Source: Nitrospirota bacterium (GTDB lineage: Bacteria; Nitrospirota; Thermodesulfovibrionia; Thermodesulfovibrionales; UBA1546). From it: DNA of 7,637 nt. Shown piece by piece: positions 1 to 5,239 of this stretch. The notes below the pieces were generated by a model that did no database searches, was not told the DNA's origin, and worked only from the letters and a program-made list of their open reading frames with translations. Each line of letters opens with the position of its first letter. Positions within the stretch are counted from its first letter, which is position 1. Position numbers and translations under genes: made by a program. The DNA lies in NCBI GenBank assembly GCA_004298625.1, contig SCSY01000278.1:1-7637 (forward strand). Direction: 5' to 3'.

Positions 1-153
1 TTCAGGGCCTTCGTCAGATTAGACCGCAGGTTTCATCGTGATGTTGAAATCCTTGTACGTGCGGCAAAGAAAAACAGGATGAGGACGGTCTATAGACAGA
101 CACACAGTCTTTTCAATATGTGCATAAGATGCCATGAGTTATTCAGGAAATAG
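1..153 (+). CDS. c-type cytochrome, probably cytochrome c' (class II) family, C-terminal fragment
   Basis: This open frame enters from the left edge and ends at TAG 151-153, leaving 50 residues. The last residues read NMCIRCHELFRK, a CxxCH haem c attachment motif placed about ten residues before the stop. A haem motif at the extreme C-terminus followed by an aromatic-Arg-Lys ending is typical of class II cytochromes (cytochrome c' and relatives), which are four-helix bundles in the periplasm; the preceding basic, helical-looking stretch (FHRDVEILVRAAKKNRM) would be in the last helix. By family these proteins transfer electrons or bind NO or CO; the exact role cannot be told from this fragment. 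The N-terminus, including any signal peptide, lies outside the window. It is separated from uppP by 33 bp and a probable promoter, so it is likely the end of a separate unit. A different monohaem or multihaem cytochrome ending in CxxCH is the alternative. Confidence 0.68.
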   Translation, partial: FRAFVRLDRRFHRDVEILVRAAKKNRMRTVYRQTHSLFNMCIRCHELFRK

Positions 154-169
154 GGATAGGGCCGGAATC

Positions 170-178
170 TGTTATAAT
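170..178 (+). promoter_or_regulatory. extended -10 promoter element for uppP operon
   Basis: TGTTATAAT is a perfect TATAAT hexamer (173-178) preceded by the TGn extension (170-172). No good -35 hexamer is visible 16-18 bp upstream, which is normal for extended -10 promoters. Transcription would begin near 184-186, one to three bases before the uppP ATG at 187, predicting an essentially leaderless mRNA. Confidence 0.55.
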
Positions 179-186
179 CATGCATA

Positions 187-954
187 ATGTTTGAGGCGAT
201 AATTCTTGGGATTGTTCAGGGGATAACAGAGTTTTTGCCTGTGAGCAGCACGGCTCATCTGATACTTTTCCCGTGGTTTTTCGGATGGAAAGGCGCGATA
301 GACACCCTCACGTTTGATGTTGCGCTCCATGCAGGCACATTGATGGCTTTAATAGGTTGTTTCTGGAAAGACTGGATTGAAATCTTTCTCCATAAGAGGA
401 GGCTTCTTTTTTTTCTTATCATAGCCACCGTGCCGGCAGGCGCAGCAGGCTTGTTTTTCAAACATGCAATAGAAGGCGCTTTAAGAAGTCCGGTGGTTAT
501 CGCCGCCGCTCTTATTGTATTTGGAATCGTAATGCTTTTTTCAGAGAGGATGAAAAAAGACAGGGCGATTAAAGACGTAAAAATTTCCGATGCGATAGTT
601 ATAGGGCTCTCCCAGGCCGTGGCGCTTATTCCCGGCGTCTCGCGCTCGGGCATAACAATATCAGCAGGCCTTTTTATGGGACTGAAGAGGGAAGAATCGG
701 CAAGATTTTCTTTCCTGCTTTCAACGCCTGCTGTTTTCGGCGCAGCGTTTCTTGAAGGGAGGAATCTTGTATCATCCCCTGACAATTATGACCTGAATCT
801 CTTCCTTGCAGGCTTGATTGCTTCTGCAATTTCAGGAGTAATTGTCATACGGTTTTTGCTGTATTTTTTCAGGAGGCATCCATTGAATATTTTTGTGTAT
901 TATAGATTCATGCTTGCAATTGTAATTATCGGCGGAATATGGCTGAAAGGATAA
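187..954 (+). CDS. uppP: undecaprenyl-diphosphatase UppP (BacA)
   Basis: Integral inner-membrane phosphatase that dephosphorylates undecaprenyl pyrophosphate to undecaprenyl phosphate, recycling the lipid carrier for peptidoglycan and other surface polymers; overproduction gives bacitracin resistance in known members. The 255-residue protein is a normal family length, though E. coli is slightly longer. The first signature is QGITEFLPVSSTAHLIL at residues 11-27, containing the (E/Q)xxxE motif as Q11 and E15. The second is PGVSRSGIT at 149-157, with the catalytic-type Ser-Arg pair. H24 and H48 lie in conserved positions, and the rest is mostly hydrophobic helices. The start is forced: an in-frame TAA lies at 175-177, only TCA, TGC and ATA codons separate it from ATG 187, and the signature begins at residue 11. 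No Shine-Dalgarno sequence precedes the ATG. The last 16 nt overlap ftsK in another frame, so the two are probably translationally coupled. Confidence 0.95.
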   Translation: MFEAIILGIVQGITEFLPVSSTAHLILFPWFFGWKGAIDTLTFDVALHAGTLMALIGCFWKDWIEIFLHKRRLLFFLIIATVPAGAAGLFFKHAIEGALRSPVVIAAALIVFGIVMLFSERMKKDRAIKDVKISDAIVIGLSQAVALIPGVSRSGITISAGLFMGLKREESARFSFLLSTPAVFGAAFLEGRNLVSSPDNYDLNLFLAGLIASAISGVIVIRFLLYFFRRHPLNIFVYYRFMLAIVIIGGIWLKG

Positions 955-2996
955 AACGGATAAAGGAAGAAGTCCTCGGCGTTGTCTCGATCTTGGGAGG
1001 CATCTACCTTGGACTGAGCCTTGTGACGCATGCAAGATGGGATCCTTCTCCTTTCACGTTTACAACCGCGCCTGTCAGGAACTACGGCGGCATAATGGGC
1101 GCGTATATTTCCGACATCATGCTTGTGATGCTCGGAATATCTTCTTTTGCAATACCGCTCATTATAATCGTATACGGGCTTAAAAGGCTTCTCGCCAGAG
1201 AGGGCCACAGGATACACGTAATCGGCGCGCTGCTTTTTGTCCTGTCGTCTTCAATCCTGTTATCCCTTATGACGTCAACATTTGATTTTAAGTTTGAAAG
1301 CAACCCCGGCGGTCTTACAGGTTTGTTCATCTCGGATAATATGAGAAGTCTCCTGTCAATACCCGGGGCTTATATCTTTTGTCTGTCTCTATTTCTGTCT
1401 TCAATAATACTCCTCAGCCCTGTGTCGTTGGTATCGCTTGCGCTGAACAGGAAACAGGAGCAGGCTGAAAGCAGTGAAGATATGGAAGAGCCTCTGGTTG
1501 ATGAAAGACAGCTTGTTATTCAGGAACCTGAAAGCGCAGAGCCGTTGCTTTTTGAGGCTGAGCCTGAACCTGTGGAGTTGCCTAAAACCATAAAACCGCG
1601 TAAGGCAGGAGACTATGAGCTTCCGCCGCCGGAATTATTGAACACCTACGACTCGGGTGTAAGGCCGACCAGGGATGAACTGCTGACAAGCTCCTCTCTG
1701 CTGGAGCAGAAATTTGCGGATTTTGACGTTGAAGGAAAGGTTACGCAGGTATATCCGGGACCTGTTGTCACGATGTATGAATTCGAGCAGGCAAAAGGCA
1801 TAAAAATAAATAAAGTCGTTTCGCTTTCAGATGACATAGCCCTCGCGCTTAAGGCGCCGGCTGTAAGGGTGTCAACAATATCGGGAAAATCTGCAATCGG
1901 CATAGAAGTCCCCAATAGGCAGCGTGAGACGGTGTCTTTGAGAGAGATTATATCTTCCGAGGGTTTCAGGAAAAACCATTCGATGCTGACGCTGGCGCTC
2001 GGCAAGGATATATTCGGAACACCGGTGGTCTCGGACCTTGCAAAGATGCCGCATCTGCTTGTTGCCGGCGCAACAGGCTCAGGCAAAAGCGTTTCCATAA
2101 ACTCTATGGTGATGAGCATTCTTTACAAGGCAACTCCAAGGCAGGTTAAGATGCTCATGATAGACCCCAAGCTCCTTGAACTTTCAGCGTATGAAGGAAT
2201 CCCTCATCTTATCTCTCCTGTTATAACAAATCCCAAGGAAGCGGCAGAGGCCTTGCGCAAGATGGTCTTTGAGATGGAGCACAGATACAGGTTATTGGCT
2301 GAAAAAGGCACAAGGAACATCGAGGGTTATAACCGGATGGTTTCCGACGAGGAACAATTGCCTTATATTGTAATCTTCATAGACGAGCTTGCAGACCTCA
2401 TGTTTGCCTCGGCAAACGAGGTTGAAGATGCTATCGCAAGGCTTGCGCAGATGGCGCGCGCATCAGGCATACACCTTATTCTTGCTACCCAGAGGCCGTC
2501 AGTTGATGTTATAACAGGCGTCATCAAGGCTAATTTCCCTGCAAGGATTTCCTTCCAGGTTACCACGAGGATAGATTCAAGGACTATACTGGATTCTCAG
2601 GGAGCGGAACAGCTCCTCGGAAAAGGCGACATGCTCTTTATGGTTCCGGGCATAAAGATAATACGCATACACGGCGCCCTGATCACGGAAGACGAGATAA
2701 AGGCAGTTACTGATTTTATCCGGGCGCAGGGAACGCCTGACTATTCCATGTTTGAAAGAATACAGGTAGAAGAACCGGCAGATGATGAGTCTCCTTCCGA
2801 CAGGGATGAGCTGTATCAAAGGGCGCTTGAGTTTGCCGATTCCGTCGGAGAGGTGTCCATATCATCCATACAGAGGAGGCTCAAGATAGGCTATAACAGG
2901 GCTGCGCGCATTATGGAGCTTATGGAGACAGACGGTCTTGTAGGCCCGCCAAAAGGAGCTGGCAAGGCGAGAGATTTTTTGAGGAGAAGAAGATGA
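939..2996 (+). CDS. ftsK: DNA translocase FtsK/SpoIIIE
   Basis: Septum-anchored hexameric dsDNA pump that clears chromosome termini from the closing division plane and, in known members, activates XerCD at dif. The 685-residue protein is compact: it lacks the long proline/glutamine linker of E. coli FtsK and is closer to SpoIIIE in size. Four membrane segments are seen at about 12-29, 55-80, 92-112 and 139-169, followed by an acidic E/P-rich linker at about 172-225. The alpha/beta motor follows: Walker A GATGSGKS at 377-384, Walker B ending in IDEL with D482 and E483, the ATQRPSVDVITG segment at 516-527, and QGAEQLLGKGDML at 554-566. The C-terminal winged-helix gamma domain (about 621-684) contains IQRRLKIGYNRAARIME, which reads polar guide sequences (KOPS/SRS). 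The start at 939 gives TM1 the usual spacing and has GGCGGA just upstream. It begins inside uppP and its TGA overlaps the lolA ATG, so all three are one operon. Confidence 0.97.
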   Translation: MAERIKRIKEEVLGVVSILGGIYLGLSLVTHARWDPSPFTFTTAPVRNYGGIMGAYISDIMLVMLGISSFAIPLIIIVYGLKRLLAREGHRIHVIGALLFVLSSSILLSLMTSTFDFKFESNPGGLTGLFISDNMRSLLSIPGAYIFCLSLFLSSIILLSPVSLVSLALNRKQEQAESSEDMEEPLVDERQLVIQEPESAEPLLFEAEPEPVELPKTIKPRKAGDYELPPPELLNTYDSGVRPTRDELLTSSSLLEQKFADFDVEGKVTQVYPGPVVTMYEFEQAKGIKINKVVSLSDDIALALKAPAVRVSTISGKSAIGIEVPNRQRETVSLREIISSEGFRKNHSMLTLALGKDIFGTPVVSDLAKMPHLLVAGATGSGKSVSINSMVMSILYKATPRQVKMLMIDPKLLELSAYEGIPHLISPVITNPKEAAEALRKMVFEMEHRYRLLAEKGTRNIEGYNRMVSDEEQLPYIVIFIDELADLMFASANEVEDAIARLAQMARASGIHLILATQRPSVDVITGVIKANFPARISFQVTTRIDSRTILDSQGAEQLLGKGDMLFMVPGIKIIRIHGALITEDEIKAVTDFIRAQGTPDYSMFERIQVEEPADDESPSDRDELYQRALEFADSVGEVSISSIQRRLKIGYNRAARIMELMETDGLVGPPKGAGKARDFLRRRR
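2981..2986 (+). promoter_or_regulatory. ribosome binding site deciding the lolA start
   Basis: GAGGAG lies six bases before ATG 2993, inside the last arginine codons of ftsK. Because the following 100 bases are repeat-derived and the resulting signal peptide is odd, this site matters: it supports ATG 2993 as the true start rather than a rare start codon closer to the mature LolA sequence. Confidence 0.65.
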
Positions 2997-3673
2997 AAAC
3001 AGAAGTCAGAAGTCAGAAGCAAGAAGTCAGAATTAAGAGTCGGTGCCTTCGTTTAATCTTATGTTGTTTTTTAATTCTGTATTCTGAATTCTGTATTCTG
3101 AATTCTGTATATGCTGAAGATGAGGTTGCAAGGATTCAGGAGGCATACAAAAACATTGAGGATATAAAGGGAGCTTTTGTCCAGCAAAGTTATATTAAAG
3201 ACCTCAAGCGCACAGACATATACAAAGGCTTTCTCTTTATAAAAAGACCTTCAAAGATGAAGTGGGAATATAAGGGAGATCAGCCTCAGGAAGTTATAAT
3301 AAATAACGACAAAATTTTAATACACAAAAAGGCCGAAAAACAGGCGTTCAAGGGCATGTTCAGCAGGCAAACTTACGGTCAGGCTCCTATTGCGCTCCTC
3401 GGCGGTTTCGGGAATATAAAAGAGGAATTCAATGTAACTCAAAAGCAAGGCAGGCTGATATTGACTCCAAAGCGCAGCATGGGAAATATTGTTTCGATCG
3501 AGCTTGAGACCTCGGAGGAAGGGTTTCCCATAAAATATTTTGTGATTAATGACACGCGTTCAAACAGAATCGAGATTACATTGAAGGACATAAAAATAAA
3601 TACAGGGATCAAGGATGGGATGTTTAATTTTTCTTTGCCGGACGGAGTGAATGTCTATGAGCATAATCCTTAA
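2993..3673 (+). CDS. lolA: outer-membrane lipoprotein carrier LolA
   Basis: Periplasmic chaperone that accepts lipoproteins from the LolCDE exporter and delivers them to the outer membrane. The 226-residue precursor has a long basic n-region, a hydrophobic core at about 19-39 and a probable signal peptidase I site after VYA (A41). The mature part of 185 residues matches the usual LolA size. Family features are the opening helix AYKNIEDIKGAFVQQS (51-66), FIKRPSKMKWEY (82-93) and the C-terminal FNFSLPDGVNV, giving the open beta-barrel fold. It overlaps ftsK by ATGA; the ftsK-lolA order is also found in E. coli, which strengthens the call. No lolB is visible here, as is usual outside beta/gamma-proteobacteria. 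The oddity is that codons for roughly residues 3-39 coincide with two inverted arrays of 7-bp repeats, so the signal peptide is made largely of repeat DNA. It overlaps the next gene by 23 nt. Confidence 0.9.
   Translation: MKTEVRSQKQEVRIKSRCLRLILCCFLILYSEFCILNSVYAEDEVARIQEAYKNIEDIKGAFVQQSYIKDLKRTDIYKGFLFIKRPSKMKWEYKGDQPQEVIINNDKILIHKKAEKQAFKGMFSRQTYGQAPIALLGGFGNIKEEFNVTQKQGRLILTPKRSMGNIVSIELETSEEGFPIKYFVINDTRSNRIEITLKDIKINTGIKDGMFNFSLPDGVNVYEHNP
3001..3035 (+). repeat. 7-bp tandem repeat array, left arm (AGAAGTC type)
   Basis: Five consecutive heptamers: AGAAGTC, AGAAGTC, AGAAGCA, AGAAGTC, AGAATTA. They lie within the lolA signal-peptide n-region and create a seven-residue periodicity in the protein (EVRSQKQ then EVRIKSR). 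The array is the inverted counterpart of the one at 3074-3108: the complement reads TTCTGAC, against TTCTGTA/TTCTGAA on the right. Confidence 0.85.
3023..3084 (+). repeat. inverted repeat joining the two heptamer arrays
   Basis: GAAGTCAGAATTAA (3023-3036) is complementary to TTAATTCTGTATTC (3071-3084) at 12 of 14 positions, with a 34-base loop. The hairpin would form over the lolA signal-peptide codons, about 30 nt after the start codon. It might affect early elongation of lolA, or simply be the symmetry of an inserted repeat element. Confidence 0.6.
3074..3108 (+). repeat. 7-bp tandem repeat array, right arm (ATTCTGT/ATTCTGA)
   Basis: Five heptamers alternate ATTCTGT and ATTCTGA without interruption. 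Read in the lolA frame they encode the hydrophobic core of the signal peptide (ILYSEFCILNSVY). Since seven is not a multiple of three, gain or loss of a unit would shift the lolA frame unless three units change together. Confidence 0.9.
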
Positions 3674-4436
3674 AGCCCTTAAAAAAGCAGAAGAGTCGAA
3701 AACCGAAAAAGAAACTATAATACAGTCCCGGGCCTATCAGGTCGGCAATAAAAAGGCATTGGCGCTAAGCATTATGGGTTTTATCGGACTTGTATTGTTA
3801 TTTTCCGTTTGGTTTTATTGGTCTAAGGGCAGACCTGTTTCAAAGGCGCCTGTAAAAATTGCGGATAAAGCTGCGGAGGCTCAACCCCAGGAGGTCGCTT
3901 CGACTCGCAACTCGGTACGAGTCGCAACCGACCGAGCGGTCAGCGCCGCAAAAAAAGAAGAACCGACGGTTGCTAAAGGTCCTGATGTGAATAAGCTTCG
4001 CGAAGATGCAGTAAGACAGATTAAAGAGAAAAACTATTCAGGCGCGGAAGATATTTTAAGGAAAGCTCTCGCAGCAAAGCCTGAGGACCCGGTGGCGTAT
4101 CATCACCTGGGATTTGCGTTAAAAAATCAGTCCAGATACAAAGAAGCTTCTGCAGCATACCAGAAAGCCATCCAGCTTAAACCGGATTATTATGAGGCTA
4201 TGAACAACCTTGCCGTGACTTACGAGCTGCTCGGAAACAGGGAGAAGGCGAGGTCGCTTTACCTGAAAGCCCTTTCCATAAAGCCCTCGTATGCCGAAGG
4301 ACATCTCAATTACGGCCTGTTGCTTGAAGCCGAAGGCAACATTAAAGATGCAGAGAGCCATTATCAGGCATTCCTTAATCTTTCATCGGACGAAACACTG
4401 AAGATTATGGTCAGAGAGAGGTTGAAAGGGCCTTAA
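3651..4436 (+). CDS. inner-membrane-anchored TPR protein with GspB/MshN-like N-terminus
   Basis: No specific gene name is recognised. The 261-residue protein has three parts. A short cytoplasmic head reads SIILKALKKAEESKTEK, like the head of GspB/ExeB-type secretion and some pilus-biogenesis proteins. A single membrane helix follows at about 36-56 (ending in FSVWFYW). Then comes an Ala/Lys/Pro-rich linker (about 60-110) and four TPR repeats at about 113-146, 147-180, 181-214 and 215-248, which would lie in the periplasm. TPRs bind protein partners, so a scaffold or assembly role is inferred. It overlaps lolA by 23 nt and is therefore likely cotranslated with it. ATG 3651 and ATG 3657 (MSII) are both possible starts; GGAG at 3644-3647 is nine bases from the second, which matches the MSxIL family head better. 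Linker codons 81-100 are unusual in composition (see repeat entry). Confidence 0.8.
   Translation: MSMSIILKALKKAEESKTEKETIIQSRAYQVGNKKALALSIMGFIGLVLLFSVWFYWSKGRPVSKAPVKIADKAAEAQPQEVASTRNSVRVATDRAVSAAKKEEPTVAKGPDVNKLREDAVRQIKEKNYSGAEDILRKALAAKPEDPVAYHHLGFALKNQSRYKEASAAYQKAIQLKPDYYEAMNNLAVTYELLGNREKARSLYLKALSIKPSYAEGHLNYGLLLEAEGNIKDAESHYQAFLNLSSDETLKIMVRERLKGP
3894..3945 (+). repeat. palindrome-rich segment inside TPR-protein linker
   Basis: Nested inverted repeats are packed into about 50 bp: CGACTCG (3901-3907) with CGAGTCG (3918-3924); ACTCG with CGAGT around GTA (3910-3922); CTCGGT (3911-3916) with ACCGAG (3931-3936); and GACCG-AG-CGGTC (3930-3941). TCGCAAC also recurs directly. The segment is richer in CG dinucleotides than its surroundings and uses CGC/CGA arginine codons where the neighbouring genes mostly use AGG/AGA. 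It resembles a dispersed palindromic repeat inserted in frame, but copies elsewhere in the genome cannot be seen from here. Confidence 0.55.
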
Positions 4437-4456
4437 AAACTAATCCAGTTAATATT

Positions 4457-4780
4457 TCAGTGGTTTTTTATTGTTTCGTCAACCCAGCTTAATGCTGCGG
4501 ATACAGTTGGAAATCCTATAGTGCTTGTCAGGAGAATTATTGCGTGGCGTATCTCTTCCGGCTTTGCTCCTGCTGCCAGCGCCCTTCTCGCATGAGAATG
4601 CACGGCTCCCTCGGACCTTATGGCAGCGGCTGCTGCGAGCTGTATAAGCTGCGAAATTTTATCGTTAAGCGGGCCTGCTGCCTTTGCAGCCCTTCCAAGA
4701 TTTTCAAGCGCCCTAACATATCCATTGAACCTTTTCCCGATGCTGATATACTGAGACGGTAATTTTGTTGCTTTTGCCAT
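4457..4780 (-). CDS. carboxymuconolactone decarboxylase (CMD/AhpD-like) family protein
   Basis: Small helical protein of the CMD/AhpD superfamily, 107 residues with the start chosen here. The family includes gamma-carboxymuconolactone decarboxylase and the AhpD peroxidase, and many uncharacterised members. The core SEGAVHSHARRALAAGAKPEEIRHAI (55-80, quoted across its full span only up to the usual helix) and GFPTVSAALSWVDE are diagnostic. In redox-active members this core begins CxxCxxxH; here the positions are S56, A59 and H63, so both cysteines are absent and AhpD-type peroxidase or disulfide activity is unlikely. An ATG farther upstream (4837) is in frame, but GGGAGGAG at 4784-4791 lies directly before the ATG at 4780, and family similarity starts there. 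It stands alone on the minus strand, convergent with the TPR gene and divergent from rpsO. The biological role is unknown. Confidence 0.85.
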   Translation of the reverse strand: MAKATKLPSQYISIGKRFNGYVRALENLGRAAKAAGPLNDKISQLIQLAAAAAIRSEGAVHSHARRALAAGAKPEEIRHAIILLTSTIGFPTVSAALSWVDETIKNH

Positions 4781-4783
4781 AGT

Positions 4784-4791
4784 CTCCTCCC
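4784..4791 (-). promoter_or_regulatory. strong ribosome binding site for the CMD-family gene
   Basis: On the minus strand GGGAGGAG precedes ATG (4780-4778), with GGAGG five bases from the start. This selects the 107-residue form over the version 19 residues longer beginning at 4837, which has no comparable site. Confidence 0.75.
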
Positions 4792-4908
4792 TGGTAATAG
4801 TTACATATTTCTTATCACTTTCCGTTATGAATTGCAAGGAGCTTTTTTTTTATGCGGAAGCGGAAGTTTCTATCGGGGTTTACAGAATCAGAGAGGGTAT
4901 GTTATTCT

Positions 4909-4914
4909 TATAAT
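4909..4914 (+). promoter_or_regulatory. candidate -10 box for rpsO-pnp
   Basis: A perfect TATAAT lies 29 bases before the rpsO ATG. No good -35 hexamer is seen at 16-18 bp; TTTACA (4879-4884) is too far upstream (24 bp). If used, the leader would be only about 23 nt. The rest of the 4781-4943 divergent region shows an eight-T run (4844-4851 area) without a stem and no other structure I can support. Confidence 0.4.
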
Positions 4915-4928
4915 CTATCAAAACATGG

Positions 4929-4939
4929 AAAGGTGGTGA
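4929..4939 (+). promoter_or_regulatory. rpsO ribosome binding site
   Basis: AAAGGTGGTGA closely matches the complement of the 16S rRNA 3' end and lies four bases before ATG 4944, as expected for a highly expressed ribosomal protein gene. Confidence 0.8.
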
Positions 4940-4943
4940 TTTA

Positions 4944-5213
4944 ATGCCTCTCAGTAAAGAAAAGAAACATGACATCATAGACGGCTTTAAAGTTCACGAA
5001 AAGGATACAGGTTCTCCGGAGGTTCAGTTGGCTATCCTGAGTGAGAGGATAAATTACCTTACGGAGCATTTTAGAACCCACAGCGGCGACCACCACTCAC
5101 GTCGCGGACTGTTGCAACTCGTTGGACAAAGAAGAAAATTACTTGACTATCTCAAGGCCTCAAGCAAAGAACGTTATGCAAAGGTGATTGAGCGACTCGG
5201 TCTTAGAAAATAG
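4944..5213 (+). CDS. rpsO: 30S ribosomal protein S15
   Basis: Early 16S rRNA-binding protein of the small-subunit platform, which binds the helix 20-22 junction and contributes to an intersubunit bridge. The 89-residue length is exactly typical. Conserved blocks are DTGSPEVQ (21-28), [20 protein letters not shown] (46-65, the RNA-binding loop with D49 and S52) and the ending [13 protein letters not shown]42 also matches a known RNA-contact position. It is the first gene of the rpsO-pnp pair, 26 bp ahead of pnp, an arrangement conserved across many phyla. In E. coli S15 represses its own translation through a leader pseudoknot; the apparent leader here is too short for that particular structure if the nearby -10 is the real promoter. 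Confidence 0.98.
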   Translation: MPLSKEKKHDIIDGFKVHEKDTGSPEVQLAILSERINYLTEHFRTHSGDHHSRRGLLQLVGQRRKLLDYLKASSKERYAKVIERLGLRK

Positions 5214-5239
5214 ACATTGAAAGCGGAGAGAGAGGATTA

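Noticed and set aside
255..785. Minus-strand open frame of 176 codons opposite uppP
   Set aside because: uppP on the plus strand has all family motifs; the antisense product resembles nothing and has no visible ribosome binding site.
1646..2119. Minus-strand open frame of 157 codons opposite the ftsK motor domain
   Set aside because: It is a shadow of the Walker A region of ftsK, Ser/Thr-rich and without any domain signature.
3001..3108. CRISPR-like array
   Set aside because: The units are 7 bp, contiguous and without spacers, and they lie inside a coding sequence.
4431..4475. Possible bidirectional terminator between the TPR gene and the CMD gene
   Set aside because: AAAAACT near 4435 and the later GGTTTTTT suggest pairing, but the stem would be almost all A-T with mismatches and part of the T run lies inside the CMD coding end.
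4544..4762. Plus-strand 72-codon frame opposite the CMD-family gene
   Set aside because: The minus strand has the family match and a strong Shine-Dalgarno sequence; the plus frame has neither.
4800..4840. Sigma-70 promoter for the CMD gene on the minus strand (TTGCAA ... GATAAG)
   Set aside because: Spacing is only about 15 bp and the -10 match is weak; not strong enough to annotate.
4840..4852. Run of eight T after AAGGAGC as a terminator
   Set aside because: No GC-rich stem precedes the T run on either strand.
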